Counted from the first letter of the stretch, positions 34,353 to 43,634 are shown. The stretch is 64,000 bases of DNA from Paenibacillus sp. AN1007 (GCF_040702995.1 NZ_CP159992.1:893501-957500); one strand, 5' to 3'. A program made the numbers and translations. The notes: generated from the sequence alone by a model not told the origin.

Positions 34353-35675
34353 TCACCACACGATGTTAAGAACCTCATCTACCTCTTTGATGCGATTAAC
34401 GGATGGATTCTGAATCAGATTACCTTTGACCATAACCATCGACATGTTGGATAAGGCTGCAATCTGCTCTAGCGGATTTTGATCCAGTACAATCAAATCG
34501 GCCTGTTTACCAATGTCTAATGTACCTGTCACGTCGTCGATCCCGAGAATTTTAGCATTGCTTCGGGTAACCATGTCGATGACCTCTTTATTGGTCAGAT
34601 TGGTCTGTCTCATGTAGTGATCCATCTCTCTCCACATATCATAGTGGGTTACGTAGGACATGGCTGCATCGTTTCCAATTCCAATAGTGATGCCGTTGTC
34701 GATGGCCTGTTTCACCCCTTTGAGCATGGAGTCGTAGACGAGTCTGGCATTTTCTTTGACCGTCGGACTTAACTTGGTCACACTTGGATCGAGCGAAGCG
34801 GATGGATAAGCGGCTTGCAGCGTAGGGATCACTGCGGTGTAACCATGAAGAGCCTTGGGATTATTTTTATACAAATGAATAATCTCGTCATCCATCTCAG
34901 CCCCATGCTCAATCGTGTCCACTCCCCCACGCAGCGCAACACGCACACCTTCCGTGCTCTCCACATGAGCGGCAACCTTCATTCCAATCTTATGTGCTTC
35001 ATCGCAAACCGCCGCCACCTCGTCCACCGTCATCTGCAGACGCCCAGCTTCGCCAACCATCTTGGCATCCGTTACGCCGCCCGTCACACAGATTTTGATC
35101 CAGTCCACACTGTTCTTCACATTAATCCGTGTATTCTTGCGCATCTCCCAAGGTGAGTCACCCTCCAGCGCCAAATAAGGAGCACCATGTCCACCTGTCA
35201 CACTCAGAAAAAATCCCGAAACAAGTAGATTCGGACCAACCCACTCCCCGCGGTTCATCTCATCTCGCAGCTGCACATCGGTATAAAAGAATTCACCCAC
35301 ACTGCGCATGGTTGTCACACCCGAATGGAGTGCGGTAAGCGCGTTGCGTTTCATGCGTTTCTTCAAAACATTTCGACCGAATCGGGTATTCAAAATCCGA
35401 TGATAGGCAAAATCGAGCAATCCTTCACTCACGGAGAGGGTGAGCGGTTTGCCATCGGCAAAAAGATGCACATGTGCGTTAATCAGCCCTGGCATCACAT
35501 ATTTTCCGGTAAGGTCGATTGTTGTGTAGTGGCTGGGGATGTTCAGCTCCTGATCTGGGGCGATGTTTTCAATGCGTCCCTGTTCGTTGACGAGAATCGT
35601 CATGTTGGGCTGCAGATGGCGGCTTGCGTCGCCGTGGATCAGATGCACGTTTTTCAAAGCATAAGCGGTGTTCAT
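34353..35675 (-). CDS. Amidohydrolase (imidazolonepropionase/prolidase-like)
   Basis: 440 aa cytoplasmic metal-dependent hydrolase. The metal site is seen as NAHVHL (HxH), WIKICVTGGV (Lys bridging two metals), AAHVES and TIEHGAEM (His ligands) and GIGNDAAM (catalytic Asp). The N- and C-terminal strands make the composite beta-sandwich (GKYVMPGLINAH; GTLDIGKQADLIVLDQNP). AAGGAGG precedes the ATG on the minus strand. The closest visible match is the group acting on Xaa-Pro or N-acyl substrates; the exact substrate is unknown. A TetR regulator lies upstream on the same strand. Confidence 0.88.
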   Translation of the reverse strand: MNTAYALKNVHLIHGDASRHLQPNMTILVNEQGRIENIAPDQELNIPSHYTTIDLTGKYVMPGLINAHVHLFADGKPLTLSVSEGLLDFAYHRILNTRFGRNVLKKRMKRNALTALHSGVTTMRSVGEFFYTDVQLRDEMNRGEWVGPNLLVSGFFLSVTGGHGAPYLALEGDSPWEMRKNTRINVKNSVDWIKICVTGGVTDAKMVGEAGRLQMTVDEVAAVCDEAHKIGMKVAAHVESTEGVRVALRGGVDTIEHGAEMDDEIIHLYKNNPKALHGYTAVIPTLQAAYPSASLDPSVTKLSPTVKENARLVYDSMLKGVKQAIDNGITIGIGNDAAMSYVTHYDMWREMDHYMRQTNLTNKEVIDMVTRSNAKILGIDDVTGTLDIGKQADLIVLDQNPLEQIAALSNMSMVMVKGNLIQNPSVNRIKEVDEVLNIVW

Positions 35676-35792
35676 GATGTGTTCCTCCTTGGGTGTGGGT
35701 GGTGTTACATGATGTTAGATGCTGCATCAGTTGAGTGATATGGTTCTGTGCTATTTGGTTTCTCTGTGCAAAGTATTCTTGTGGTCTAAAAG

Positions 35793-35807
35793 TGAATTTA
35801 TAATTCA
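35793..35807. promoter_or_regulatory. Palindrome upstream of the amidohydrolase gene
   Basis: TGAATT-TAT-AATTCA, 6-bp arms, lies 118 bp before the amidohydrolase start in the gap to the TetR gene. It is a possible TetR operator (inference; short arms). Confidence 0.3.
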
Positions 35808-35954
35808 TTTTTGGGCTAAAAAATAGATCGGCTTGCCTATGCTTATTTTTTGCGTACAAATCAGAGGAAAGTACAACTGATCTGCACGCTGTGCGATGCG
35901 TAGTGATCTATGGTAAAAATGGATTTTTGCTTTGCAGCGACCAAGCACTATTCC

Positions 35955-36566
35955 TTATTCGTTCAAGCTTTTCATGCCGTACAGTCGGTATACGTACAAC
36001 GCTTCAAAGATTTGCTTGCGGCTCTCCTCGCTCATGTCTCGTTTCAATAAATCCAGATTCATGTCGATGACATTATGTGCCAGAATGTTCAGCAGAATCA
36101 GGTTCTCCTCGGTGCCGATCTCATAGTGTTTGTATTGATTTTTGAGATAGGCTTTCTTCGTTTCGATCATCAGCTCAACCAGCTCGTTCTTGGCGTTGGT
36201 GTAGATGGTGCCCTTGTTCTTTTCAAAAATAATAACGATCTGATTCCGATACTTCCGCAGCACATCTATTTGTTCTTGCATAAGGAAGGATCGCTGCTCA
36301 CTGTTCGTTTCCTCAAACGCGTTCTGGTTATCAAAATGAATCGTCTCCACCAGTACCTTTTTCAAATAATCCACCAAATCCGGCGGAACAACGGCGTAGA
36401 ACAGCTCCTTCTTGTTCTTGAAATAGGTATAGATGTTGCCGACCGATATGTTGATCTCATTTGCAATATCGTTCATCTTGGCATCCGCATAACCCTTCTC
36501 AAAAAACACCTTCAGCGCCGCGTATTCAATCTCTTTCCTGACTTCGTCTTTCTTGGCCTGCACCAT
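35955..36566 (-). CDS. TetR-family transcriptional regulator
   Basis: About 203 aa. The N-terminal helix-turn-helix reads VRKEIEYAALKVFFEKGYADAKMNDIANEINISVGNIYTYFKNKKELFYAVVP, the standard TetR pattern. The C-terminal 140 residues form an all-helical ligand domain. The start at 36566 is chosen from AAGGAGTCG upstream; 23 extra codons before it have no site. It likely controls the amidohydrolase gene, which lies 280 bp downstream on the same strand. Confidence 0.88.
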   Translation of the reverse strand: MVQAKKDEVRKEIEYAALKVFFEKGYADAKMNDIANEINISVGNIYTYFKNKKELFYAVVPPDLVDYLKKVLVETIHFDNQNAFEETNSEQRSFLMQEQIDVLRKYRNQIVIIFEKNKGTIYTNAKNELVELMIETKKAYLKNQYKHYEIGTEENLILLNILAHNVIDMNLDLLKRDMSEESRKQIFEALYVYRLYGMKSLNE

Positions 36567-36886
36567 CGGGAACGACTCCTTAATAGTGAATGGAAGATTC
36601 GTTATTAGGATAGACCTTTTTGAAGGGGGTGTCAAATGGGGGATCTATTAGAGAAGGATATATAATTTAATGGTTCGGCTCATACAAAAGTGCATGAGGT
36701 TTCTGAACCGACAATAGACTAGGTGTCATGGCCAAAAAGAGCAGATTCAGGAATTTCTAAAGAGAGAAAGAGTCTCTATTATCCTGACGAAGTATTACAT
36801 GAGGGATTTCGATATGAAGAAGAAGGCCTGTAATTTCTTTACCGACCTTCTTGTATTGGGTAGACTCGAACGACTAGACAAGAGTT
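36567..36886. other. Gene-free transition into the AT-rich cassette
   Basis: 320 bp. A hairpin-forming GGTTC...GAACC (about 36671-36708) is visible. No supported coding frame was found; a short plus-strand frame from 36799 has no ribosome-binding site and runs antisense into the peptidase gene. Confidence 0.4.
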
Positions 36887-37942
36887 TTAGTAAGCTAGCT
36901 GAGCTATCGCATAAGGAGATAAAACAACTCTCATTTTTTTCCAGTTTTCATGTAGGGATTTTAAGTGACTTTCATCGTAATTCACCAAAGACGAAAAATC
37001 AATTTTTCCATAAACAGAATTGTATAATGAATTTGCTTTAATGATTGAAGTCTTAATTATATCTAAAATTTCTGTTTTACTGATTATCTCAGAAGCTTTA
37101 TAAGAAAGGTTAACTTTTGCAGCATCTAACACAGTCAAACTTCTAACTAGCTCAGGTGAATATGTGGAGTTTTTAAGCTCATACTCATCATTTAAAATTA
37201 AGAATAAAATATGAATTGAGATAAATAAAATAAAGCAGAAATTAGAAGGATTTTTTATATGATTCGAATAGAGCGTATCATTATTAATGAAATCAATCAT
37301 CTCGTCGATTAATTGAGAAATCGCAAATGCGTCAGCATCCATTTCTAATGTTTGCTTGTCTAAAATTCTTTCTTCATTGGCTTTTCTTACTATGTTAAGT
37401 GTTTCATCATTAAAATACGTTTTCATATATAAAACATGACCGTCAAAATGGTGTGCTATTTCATGAAGAATTACAAATTTTATTGCGAACATAGCCATTA
37501 TTTCAGCAATTATTTTTCTTTCTTTGTTGATAGGTAAAAGAAAAGTGTATTCATACTCTGGAAAGGTATCATTAAATGTATATATATTTTTAATATGAAG
37601 ACTGCCGTCATCAGTTTCACTTAATGTATCAATTAGATTATCTATTGAGAGAATGCTATAGAATGTTTTATATAGCTTGAGCAGTACTCCTTCATTTATT
37701 CTTATTATTGCTCTTTCATCATATAGTTGGACACTTCCATTAATTGTGAAATTTTGTTTGTAACTAAAATCTAGAGGGAAATAAAATTTTACATTTTGAG
37801 TATGAGTATTCCAAAAACGTTCTGCATATTCTTTGTAGTAATTAAAAGCTATAAGATGATCTGTAGAATTTTCAGCGAGATTGAACAGGGCGAATTCAGT
37901 TGAACCACTTAAAATTTCAAAAAAAATATTATTATTTTCCAT
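36887..37942 (-). CDS. Zinc metallopeptidase (HEIAH) of an AT-rich cassette
   Basis: 351 aa. FVILHEIAHHFDGH (His160, Glu161, His164) is a zincin HExxH motif, and 36 residues later LEMDADAFAIS (Glu200, Asp203) gives the E..D pattern of gluzincins such as M48, where the Glu is the third zinc ligand. A hydrophobic stretch at 234-250 (FCFILFISIHILFLIL) could be a membrane helix or buried core. There is no signal peptide. The start overlaps the end of the upstream gene by 11 bp, with AGGTATG as the probable site, so the two are translationally coupled. GC is far below the neighbours (about 20% in one 60-nt line), a sign of acquisition. Confidence 0.72.
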   Translation of the reverse strand: MENNNIFFEILSGSTEFALFNLAENSTDHLIAFNYYKEYAERFWNTHTQNVKFYFPLDFSYKQNFTINGSVQLYDERAIIRINEGVLLKLYKTFYSILSIDNLIDTLSETDDGSLHIKNIYTFNDTFPEYEYTFLLPINKERKIIAEIMAMFAIKFVILHEIAHHFDGHVLYMKTYFNDETLNIVRKANEERILDKQTLEMDADAFAISQLIDEMIDFINNDTLYSNHIKNPSNFCFILFISIHILFLILNDEYELKNSTYSPELVRSLTVLDAAKVNLSYKASEIISKTEILDIIKTSIIKANSLYNSVYGKIDFSSLVNYDESHLKSLHENWKKMRVVLSPYAIAQLAY

Positions 37943-38876
37943 TTTTATACATACCTATTGTCTTATCAAAATCTTTGAATATTGTCTTTATTATTGATTC
38001 CTTCGACTGGTTCTCGCATTTATTTCCATCGTTAAACATTAATTTGTCAAATTCTAAATCGAAATTTGGAAAAACGATTTTTAGTTTATAACTTATTATA
38101 GAATTATCAGTTATGCCCAAGGAATCCAAGGTCACATTTTCATTCTCAGGTTTTGTGTTGTACTCTATATCGTCAACTATGATTGATTGAACTATATCGA
38201 AATTACCGTGATTTTCAGAATATATTCTTCTTAGATTAAAAAGATCCATTAGAAGTTTGTTGAGTTCGTTTAAGTTAAGAGTTTTTGGGATTTCAATTGC
38301 GTAAACTTTGTCATGTTCATAGCTATAAATTAGGATCTTAATAAGCTCAGAATCAAACTTATCTTTCAATGAAGAATAAGAATTACTTAACACAAAGTTT
38401 GAATGGTTTATTATTGTTCTTTTAGATAAAGGTAATAGAGTTCTAAAATTTCTTTCTACCTGACGAGAAAACTTTTCACATAAAAATGTCCAATAGTCTT
38501 TACCCCGTACCTTTATATCTATGTTGGAGTAACTCTCCTTCAGTTGTTTCGAGAAATCTCCTGTTATATTCTCATTACAACACACAATATATTCATCCCA
38601 GGGTAATGAATTCTTAATTTTAATCGCAGAATCTATAGAATTTTTAATTTTCTTTTTATTTATTCTGTGGTTTCTATCATAAATACTTTTGCATTGAAAT
38701 GCTATTTTCTTATCAGGAAAATACAAGTCTACTCCACTTTCTGGTGGATTTCGTTTCTCTATATCATTGGTGCCTAAATCTAGCTTGAGTAACTTTAAAC
38801 AAAAAGATTCCCATGCAGCCGAGAAATCAGTTTCTTCAGGAACTACTAGAAACGGTGGATAAAGTATGTACCTCAT
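37932..38876 (-). CDS. PD-(D/E)xK nuclease domain with C-terminal ubiquitin-like region
   Basis: 314 aa. Residues 15-135 read as a restriction-endonuclease fold: WESFCLKLL (Glu23), GVDLYFPDKKIAFQCK (Asp50, then Gln61-x-Lys63) and a C-terminal Trp (DYWTFLCEKF), as in Mrr-like effector domains. Residues about 178-268 follow the beta-grasp order of ubiquitin: strands ILIYSYEHDKVYAIEIP, helix NLNELNKLLMDLF, strand SIIVDDIEY, then VTLDSLGITDNSIISYKL, which lines up with the TLSDYNIQKESTLHLVL segment of ubiquitin. The C-terminus does not end in GG. GAGGTG lies eight bases before ATG 38876 (a TTG one codon upstream is possible). Very AT-rich. Role in defence is inferred. Confidence 0.65.
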   Translation of the reverse strand: MRYILYPPFLVVPEETDFSAAWESFCLKLLKLDLGTNDIEKRNPPESGVDLYFPDKKIAFQCKSIYDRNHRINKKKIKNSIDSAIKIKNSLPWDEYIVCCNENITGDFSKQLKESYSNIDIKVRGKDYWTFLCEKFSRQVERNFRTLLPLSKRTIINHSNFVLSNSYSSLKDKFDSELIKILIYSYEHDKVYAIEIPKTLNLNELNKLLMDLFNLRRIYSENHGNFDIVQSIIVDDIEYNTKPENENVTLDSLGITDNSIISYKLKIVFPNFDLEFDKLMFNDGNKCENQSKESIIKTIFKDFDKTIGMYKNGK

Positions 38877-39071
38877 CAAACAGTCACCTCATAATTATAA
38901 GTTATACATAAACTTTTTTTGTATAGTACAATGTATATTTTCAAATTGAAAAATACGAGATTGAAACAGTACTATAAATATTATAGTTCGTTTATGCAAA
39001 ATAGGGAACTCAGATAGTAGTACGTCTTCTCGCACCATATTATTTTCACACTATGTATACTCTCTTTATAC

Positions 39072-39347
39072 AAAGGAAAGACGAGCAATCTAAGCGAAGA
39101 TCTGGCTTCGCAGTACGCACAACTCGTAAACCAAGAAGACGATTACGTCGATCAACTGGTTACGTGTCACAAACTCATTCTGGATGCCATGGACATTATC
39201 GCAAAGCGGGCAGGGGTGCTGCATATGGATACGGTGAAACAGGCGGCGTATCACCTTCATGCGATGGAACAGGATTTGAACCGAAAGTTATTTGAAGTCA
39301 GGCTGGAGAAGAGCATCTTGGCCCATCACATGAGCCAGTCTACATAA
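39072..39347 (+). pseudogene. 5'-truncated gene beside the AT-rich cassette
   Basis: The frame ending at TAA 39345-39347 reads TSNLSEDLASQYAQLVNQED, then YVDQLVTCHKLILDAMDIIAKR and ends KSILAHHMSQST. It is a helical, GC-normal protein tail of about 90 residues. The frame is open from 39021 but has no ATG, GTG or TTG start before the conserved-looking part, and the DNA upstream of about 39070 changes to AT-rich. It therefore looks like the 3' part of a host gene whose 5' end was lost. Family not recognised. A normal terminator follows. Confidence 0.55.
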
Positions 39348-39358
39348 GCGTTTGAATC

Positions 39359-39408
39359 AAAGGACAGCACAGGATCATTCCCAAGATGATCTTGCCCTGT
39401 CCTTTTTC
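39359..39408 (+). terminator. Rho-independent terminator
   Basis: AGGACAG (39361-39367) with CTGTCCT (39397-39403), inner GATCAT/ATGATC, then a T-rich run. It belongs to the truncated gene. Confidence 0.8.
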
Positions 39409-39571
39409 TCTTTTTACTTGTCCTCAAACCACTTCCAAATAAGCATTGACTTTCCACACCAATCCCCCTAAACTTCAATTATTAAAATACTTTTAAAAAC
39501 TTCCCTCCAATACTTTCTCGAATACGCGATCATCCATATACATACAAACGAAAGGAGGCACACAACAAACG

Positions 39572-40609
39572 ATGTTACCCACTTCCCACAACACCCAACA
39601 GGTCAAACGGATTAACGTTGAAATTGTGAAAAATACACTTCGGTCGATGGGTATAGGAACGAAGGCTTCCATCGCAAACCTGACCAAACTCAGCGTGGCA
39701 ACATGCGGCACGATTCTGAACGAACTGCTCCAGACGGGCGAGATCATTGATCTCGGCCCGGATGAGTCGAGCGGGGGGAGACCTGCGAGTCGGTATCAGT
39801 TTAATGCGGACTACGCGAGTGTGCTGTGTCTGATTATTCGTACGGAAGGCGGCATTCATTCGATCACACATACATATGCCAACCTGAACGGAGAAATGGC
39901 AGACGAACAGACGCTTATTTTAGAAGAGATAAATGTCACGGTGGTGGAGGAACTCATTGCTGGGCTGATCGAGCAGCATCACAATGTGCAGGCCATTGGA
40001 ATCGGTATACCAGGGGTTGCGCACAATGGTGTGATCGGTATCTGTGACGTACCAGAGTTAGCTAATCAGCCGCTCGGTTTAAGACTCAAAGAGCAATACG
40101 AAGACATCGAAGTGGTCATTGGTAACGATATGAATCTAACCGTGTACGGATTGTACAACGAACAGCAATTTGAGGAAGAGAAGAACTTTGCGGTGGTGAC
40201 ATTCCCTGAAAATCATTTTCCGGGGGCAGGTTTTATTATCGATGGTCGCCCGCTCACCGGGAATACGCAATTTGGGGGCGAAGTATCCTTTTTGCCGTTT
40301 GGCGTGTCACGGGATGAGCAGCTGCGCATGCTGCAAACGACAGACGGATTGCAGGAGCTCGTCGTACAGACACTGGTCTCCATTATTGCAATAATCAATC
40401 CGGCGGCCATTGTGGTGACGGGTGATACGATGGACCCCGCGATGCGGGACGGCCTGATTCAAGGCTGCCGGGATCACCACATTCCACAGGAGCATATGCC
40501 TGAGCTGATGATTCGCCGCGACACCCGGCGCGAGTATGTTAACGGGCTGATAGCCGTAACACTTGAAAGCCTAACCTACCGCATTCAGGTAGTTGAGAAG
40601 CAGTGGTAG
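39572..40609 (+). CDS. ROK-family transcriptional regulator
   Basis: 345 aa. N-terminal winged helix: VKRINVEIVKNTLRSMGIGTKASIANLTKLSVATCGTILNELLQTGEI. The ROK sugar-kinase-like fold follows: AIGIGIPGVAHNGVIGICDVPEL, GNDMNLTVYGLY, GAGFIIDGRPLTGNTQFGGEVSFLPFG and INPAAIVVTGD. The CxCGxC zinc motif of many ROK proteins is absent. AAAGGAGG precedes the ATG at a long spacing of 14. It probably represses the MFS gene that follows in the absence of a sugar ligand (inference). Confidence 0.85.
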   Translation: MLPTSHNTQQVKRINVEIVKNTLRSMGIGTKASIANLTKLSVATCGTILNELLQTGEIIDLGPDESSGGRPASRYQFNADYASVLCLIIRTEGGIHSITHTYANLNGEMADEQTLILEEINVTVVEELIAGLIEQHHNVQAIGIGIPGVAHNGVIGICDVPELANQPLGLRLKEQYEDIEVVIGNDMNLTVYGLYNEQQFEEEKNFAVVTFPENHFPGAGFIIDGRPLTGNTQFGGEVSFLPFGVSRDEQLRMLQTTDGLQELVVQTLVSIIAIINPAAIVVTGDTMDPAMRDGLIQGCRDHHIPQEHMPELMIRRDTRREYVNGLIAVTLESLTYRIQVVEKQW

Positions 40610-40817
40610 AAACGACTTATTATGAAGTGAAGTTAAGCAACATTTTTTACACGAGAGCGGAGAGGGCAGAGCCAATCTGGAGAACGCCTTTATCACTGTA
40701 TTTTCACCTTTAGAAAGAAATTCATAAAAATACAGGGATAACAGCGGGCGGAAGATGGCACTGCAATCGGAGGTAGAGCGTGTAACCATTTTTCTGGACA
40801 CAATGGAGGAACTTATT

Positions 40818-42074
40818 TTGAATCAGCAAGCAAGTACACAAGGCAGCAAACGAAAGTTTAACAAGCTGTACGCCATGCAGCTGGCAACGATCTTTCTTGG
40901 ATTTATCGTATTTGGCATCTCGGAAAATATTAAGGGCCCGGCCATTCCGCGCATTCAATTTGACTTTAATCTGGATGAGAAACAGCTCGGAACGTTGTTG
41001 TCCCTGAACGCTCTGGGATATCTGATCGCCTGCTCGTTCACGGCTATACTGGTTCGCAAATGGGGCATTAAGGCGGTCAGCATTATTTCATTTGCCTCGA
41101 TGATTCTGTCGGGTGTGTTCATCTATGTATCGCATACGTATCCGCTCTTTGCGTCATCGTACTTCTTCATGTACATCGGTAACGGGATGCTGGAGATTGC
41201 GCTGGCAATTCTCGGGGCGCGGATTTTTGTGAAAAATACAGGCACGATGATGAACCTGTCCCATTTCTTCTACGGACTCAGTTCAACGGTGGCGCCATTG
41301 CTGGCGACAGGTGTCATGTCTCTTACCGTATTTGGGCATCTGCTGGACTGGCGCGGCATGTATCTGGTCATGTTGTCACTCTGCCTGCTGCCGATCATTG
41401 CGGCACTGCGCAGTAAATTTCCCGGGGATGATCTTGCCCATGAAGATCGCACCTCGCTTAAGACGTTAACACGTGATCCGGCCCTGTGGCTGATGGTGCT
41501 TATTCTTTCTTTTGGCGTGGTATCGGAACTGGCGGTCGGAGGCTGGCTTGTTAACTTCCTGGAGAAAGCATACACATGGGACACGGTTAAAGCTTCGGGA
41601 TTATTGTCGGCATTCTTCCTCACATTCTCGCTTGGACGTCTGCTGCTTGGCCCGTTGACGGATCGCATCGGATTTGTACTTTCGTTGATTTTGTTCTCGG
41701 CTTTCTCGGCGGTATGTACGTTTGTGGCACTTGCAGGGGGAGAGAGTCTGGCGATTTTCTTTGCGATATCGGGCGCAGGCATTGCGATGATCTATCCCAC
41801 GGTGATGGCCTTTATCGCGCGCAGATATCCGAACGGCAGTGATACGGCAATTACGTTTACGGTAACGCTCATGGGGGTGGGCAGTGTCATCGGCAACTAT
41901 ATAATAGGCTGGGTCATTGAAGGTGTGAAGAATATGTACGGTGCCACCACGCAGCTCGGTTTGCTGCGCGGACTACAGGCAGGGTATGGATTCATTGGTT
42001 TATGTGCGGTCATTTGTGCAGCGTCTGGTGTGGTGCTGTACGTTTATTTGAAAAGAAGGCGTGAACTGATTTAG
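40818..42074 (+). CDS. MFS transporter, probable sugar permease
   Basis: About 418 aa, 12 helices, from TTG 40818, which has GGAGGA seven bases upstream; in-frame ATGs at 40755 and 40803 lack sites. The first helix is YAMQLATIFLGFIVFGISENIKGPAIPRI. VRKWGIKAV and GPLTDRIGFVLSL are the two cytoplasmic MFS loops. ISENIKGPA and the overall pattern recall the FHS-type sugar symporters. Its position after a ROK regulator supports sugar uptake, though export cannot be excluded. Confidence 0.82.
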   Translation: MNQQASTQGSKRKFNKLYAMQLATIFLGFIVFGISENIKGPAIPRIQFDFNLDEKQLGTLLSLNALGYLIACSFTAILVRKWGIKAVSIISFASMILSGVFIYVSHTYPLFASSYFFMYIGNGMLEIALAILGARIFVKNTGTMMNLSHFFYGLSSTVAPLLATGVMSLTVFGHLLDWRGMYLVMLSLCLLPIIAALRSKFPGDDLAHEDRTSLKTLTRDPALWLMVLILSFGVVSELAVGGWLVNFLEKAYTWDTVKASGLLSAFFLTFSLGRLLLGPLTDRIGFVLSLILFSAFSAVCTFVALAGGESLAIFFAISGAGIAMIYPTVMAFIARRYPNGSDTAITFTVTLMGVGSVIGNYIIGWVIEGVKNMYGATTQLGLLRGLQAGYGFIGLCAVICAASGVVLYVYLKRRRELI

Positions 42075-42100
42075 TTCCTGAATCATTGAATTCTCAATTG

Positions 42101-42136
42101 GAACTCTTTCCCTATCTTTTTGGGGAAGGAGTTTTT
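42101..42136 (+). terminator. Rho-independent terminator
   Basis: AACTCTTTCCC (42102-42112) pairs with GGGGAAGGAGTT (42122-42133), followed by TTT; closes the ROK/MFS unit. Confidence 0.82.
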
Positions 42137-42158
42137 AATTCTTCAAACTAATTCTAAA

Positions 42159-42791
42159 CTAGCTTAGTCGTTTCAATACTTCTTTTGCATATGCCGTCCA
42201 ATCTTTGTGATCTGTATTTATTTCGATTGTTGGCAGGAGAGACAAAGCTGACTGTTTACGAAGTTCTGATTGAGTATGTAAAAAATCTTTGGCCGATCTT
42301 CGAATTTCATCTTGTGTCTTGTTTTTCCATTCGTGAGGCGTTCGGCTCTGCATTCGTTGTTCGATGTTCTCTGATGAAACGGTCAGTAATACGCATTGCG
42401 CCCCAAGCTGAAGTAATTCATTTTCGATGTTTTCGATCTCGTGTACGGGGTCGGTGGAGAAAGCCGCTCTATGATTCAAATGAAACCTTTCCAACACAAA
42501 GAATATTCCTCTAGACGCATTAGATGCCTCTGGACCTAAATATGCTGCCCAATCATTTAGCTTTTTTAACATGCTGATCCGTTCTTTCAACAAATTAAGA
42601 TGTTCATCACGATTCAAGCTTTTATATTCTCCATGGACATTGTTTAATATTTGGGAATAATGTTCACTGAGCACAATAATACTTCGCTCTGATGATTCAT
42701 CGACTGCATGAAGCTGCTTCAATGCTTTTAGAACAGATGTCTTTCCTGCATGTGAATAACCCTCCAAAACAATTCCTCGAATATGGCTCAT
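42159..42791 (-). CDS. P-loop kinase-like protein (thymidylate-kinase-like fold)
   Basis: 210 aa. Walker A GYSHAGKTS follows the first strand IRGIVLEG. Later elements ERFHLNHRAAF (DRY/ERF-like switch) and QCVLLTVSSENIEQRMQSR (lid Arg-rich segment) fit a small nucleoside/nucleotide-kinase-type P-loop protein. TTGGAGG precedes the ATG on the minus strand. Substrate unknown. It precedes a small membrane protein gene; the two run away from the MFS operon. Confidence 0.7.
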   Translation of the reverse strand: MSHIRGIVLEGYSHAGKTSVLKALKQLHAVDESSERSIIVLSEHYSQILNNVHGEYKSLNRDEHLNLLKERISMLKKLNDWAAYLGPEASNASRGIFFVLERFHLNHRAAFSTDPVHEIENIENELLQLGAQCVLLTVSSENIEQRMQSRTPHEWKNKTQDEIRRSAKDFLHTQSELRKQSALSLLPTIEINTDHKDWTAYAKEVLKRLS

Positions 42792-42814
42792 CTAAACCTC
42801 CAACTAACAAAGTG

Positions 42815-43084
42815 TTATTTGCTTCGTGATGTATTTGCTAAATTCAACACTAACATTCCAAGTAAAATGAATAGAATTCCTTCAATTTTGTAAGACCAAA
42901 TCTCTGATTTGATAAAATCCCCAAAAATATCAGTCGTGTCTGATTTTACATTCTGATATTTTGCCAATACCAACATTGCTTTGTCCATACCCCAATCCGT
43001 ACTTCGGACGATGAATAGAAATCCAAGAATAAGTAAGACGAGAGAAATGATAAGTGCCAACAAGGAATTCATTTTACTTTTCAA
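42815..43084 (-). CDS. Small two-helix membrane protein, hypothetical
   Basis: About 89 aa from TTG 43084, which has AAAGGAG nine bases upstream; an in-frame ATG ten codons earlier overlaps that site. Two hydrophobic segments (LLALIISLVLLILGFLFIV and GILFILLGMLVLNLA) enclose a loop of about 40 residues. It lies 23 bp upstream of the P-loop gene on the same strand, so probably one transcript. Function unknown. Confidence 0.65.
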   Translation of the reverse strand: MKSKMNSLLALIISLVLLILGFLFIVRSTDWGMDKAMLVLAKYQNVKSDTTDIFGDFIKSEIWSYKIEGILFILLGMLVLNLANTSRSK

Positions 43085-43162
43085 AGTTAATTTCTCCTTT
43101 GGTAATATAATCATGCTAATGTATGCGCTATTATACTACCAATAATATAAAATCGTGTCTAG

Positions 43163-43507
43163 TTACCAACTAGTGGTATCTTTCCAGTAAAAGTATAAAG
43201 ATGTTGGTTCTTTATACTCGTAAGTGCCAATATGAGAATTTGGAAATAGACCTTGTCTCGTATTTAAAATATCAGTAGCTATATGTTGGGGCACAATAAA
43301 TCGTATATGTTCTGTTTGCAGGGATTTTAATGAGGCCAGATGACTTTTTGTAGGTGTGAGTTCCCTGATAGGTTGTTCCCAGTTTTGCAGCAGTCTCTGC
43401 CCCCAACCTACTTTAGAAGAGATTTCAGCTGAGAAAGTAGTAGACACAACGTTACCAACAGATAAGGAGAAAGGCGCTGGCCCTTTTCCAGTGCGATAAA
43501 TTCCCAT
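43163..43507 (-). CDS. Hypothetical protein, start uncertain
   Basis: 114 aa, soluble, no signal peptide (MGIYRTGKGPAPFSLSVGNV ... YEYKEPTSLYFYWKDTTSW). The composition looks like a real protein, but no ribosome-binding site precedes the ATG, and the upstream in-frame stop leaves no better start. It could be a 5'-truncated remnant. Family not recognised. Confidence 0.4.
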   Translation of the reverse strand: MGIYRTGKGPAPFSLSVGNVVSTTFSAEISSKVGWGQRLLQNWEQPIRELTPTKSHLASLKSLQTEHIRFIVPQHIATDILNTRQGLFPNSHIGTYEYKEPTSLYFYWKDTTSW

Positions 43508-43634
43508 AATTAAATGATTTTTTTGGAAATCACATATTGTTATAAGTCGAATTACATATTATGATGAATGGGTCTTTTGATTCAAAAATATACAAAAATC
43601 AGGAGAAAAGACTTAAGTGTTAATAGGAGGCTTT

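Noticed and set aside
36799..37041. 80-codon plus-strand frame at the edge of the cassette
   Set aside because: Antisense over the end of the peptidase gene and without a ribosome-binding site.
39053..39295. 80-codon frame rich in Arg/Gly
   Set aside because: It is an out-of-frame reading of the truncated gene at 39072-39347, whose own frame has normal protein composition.
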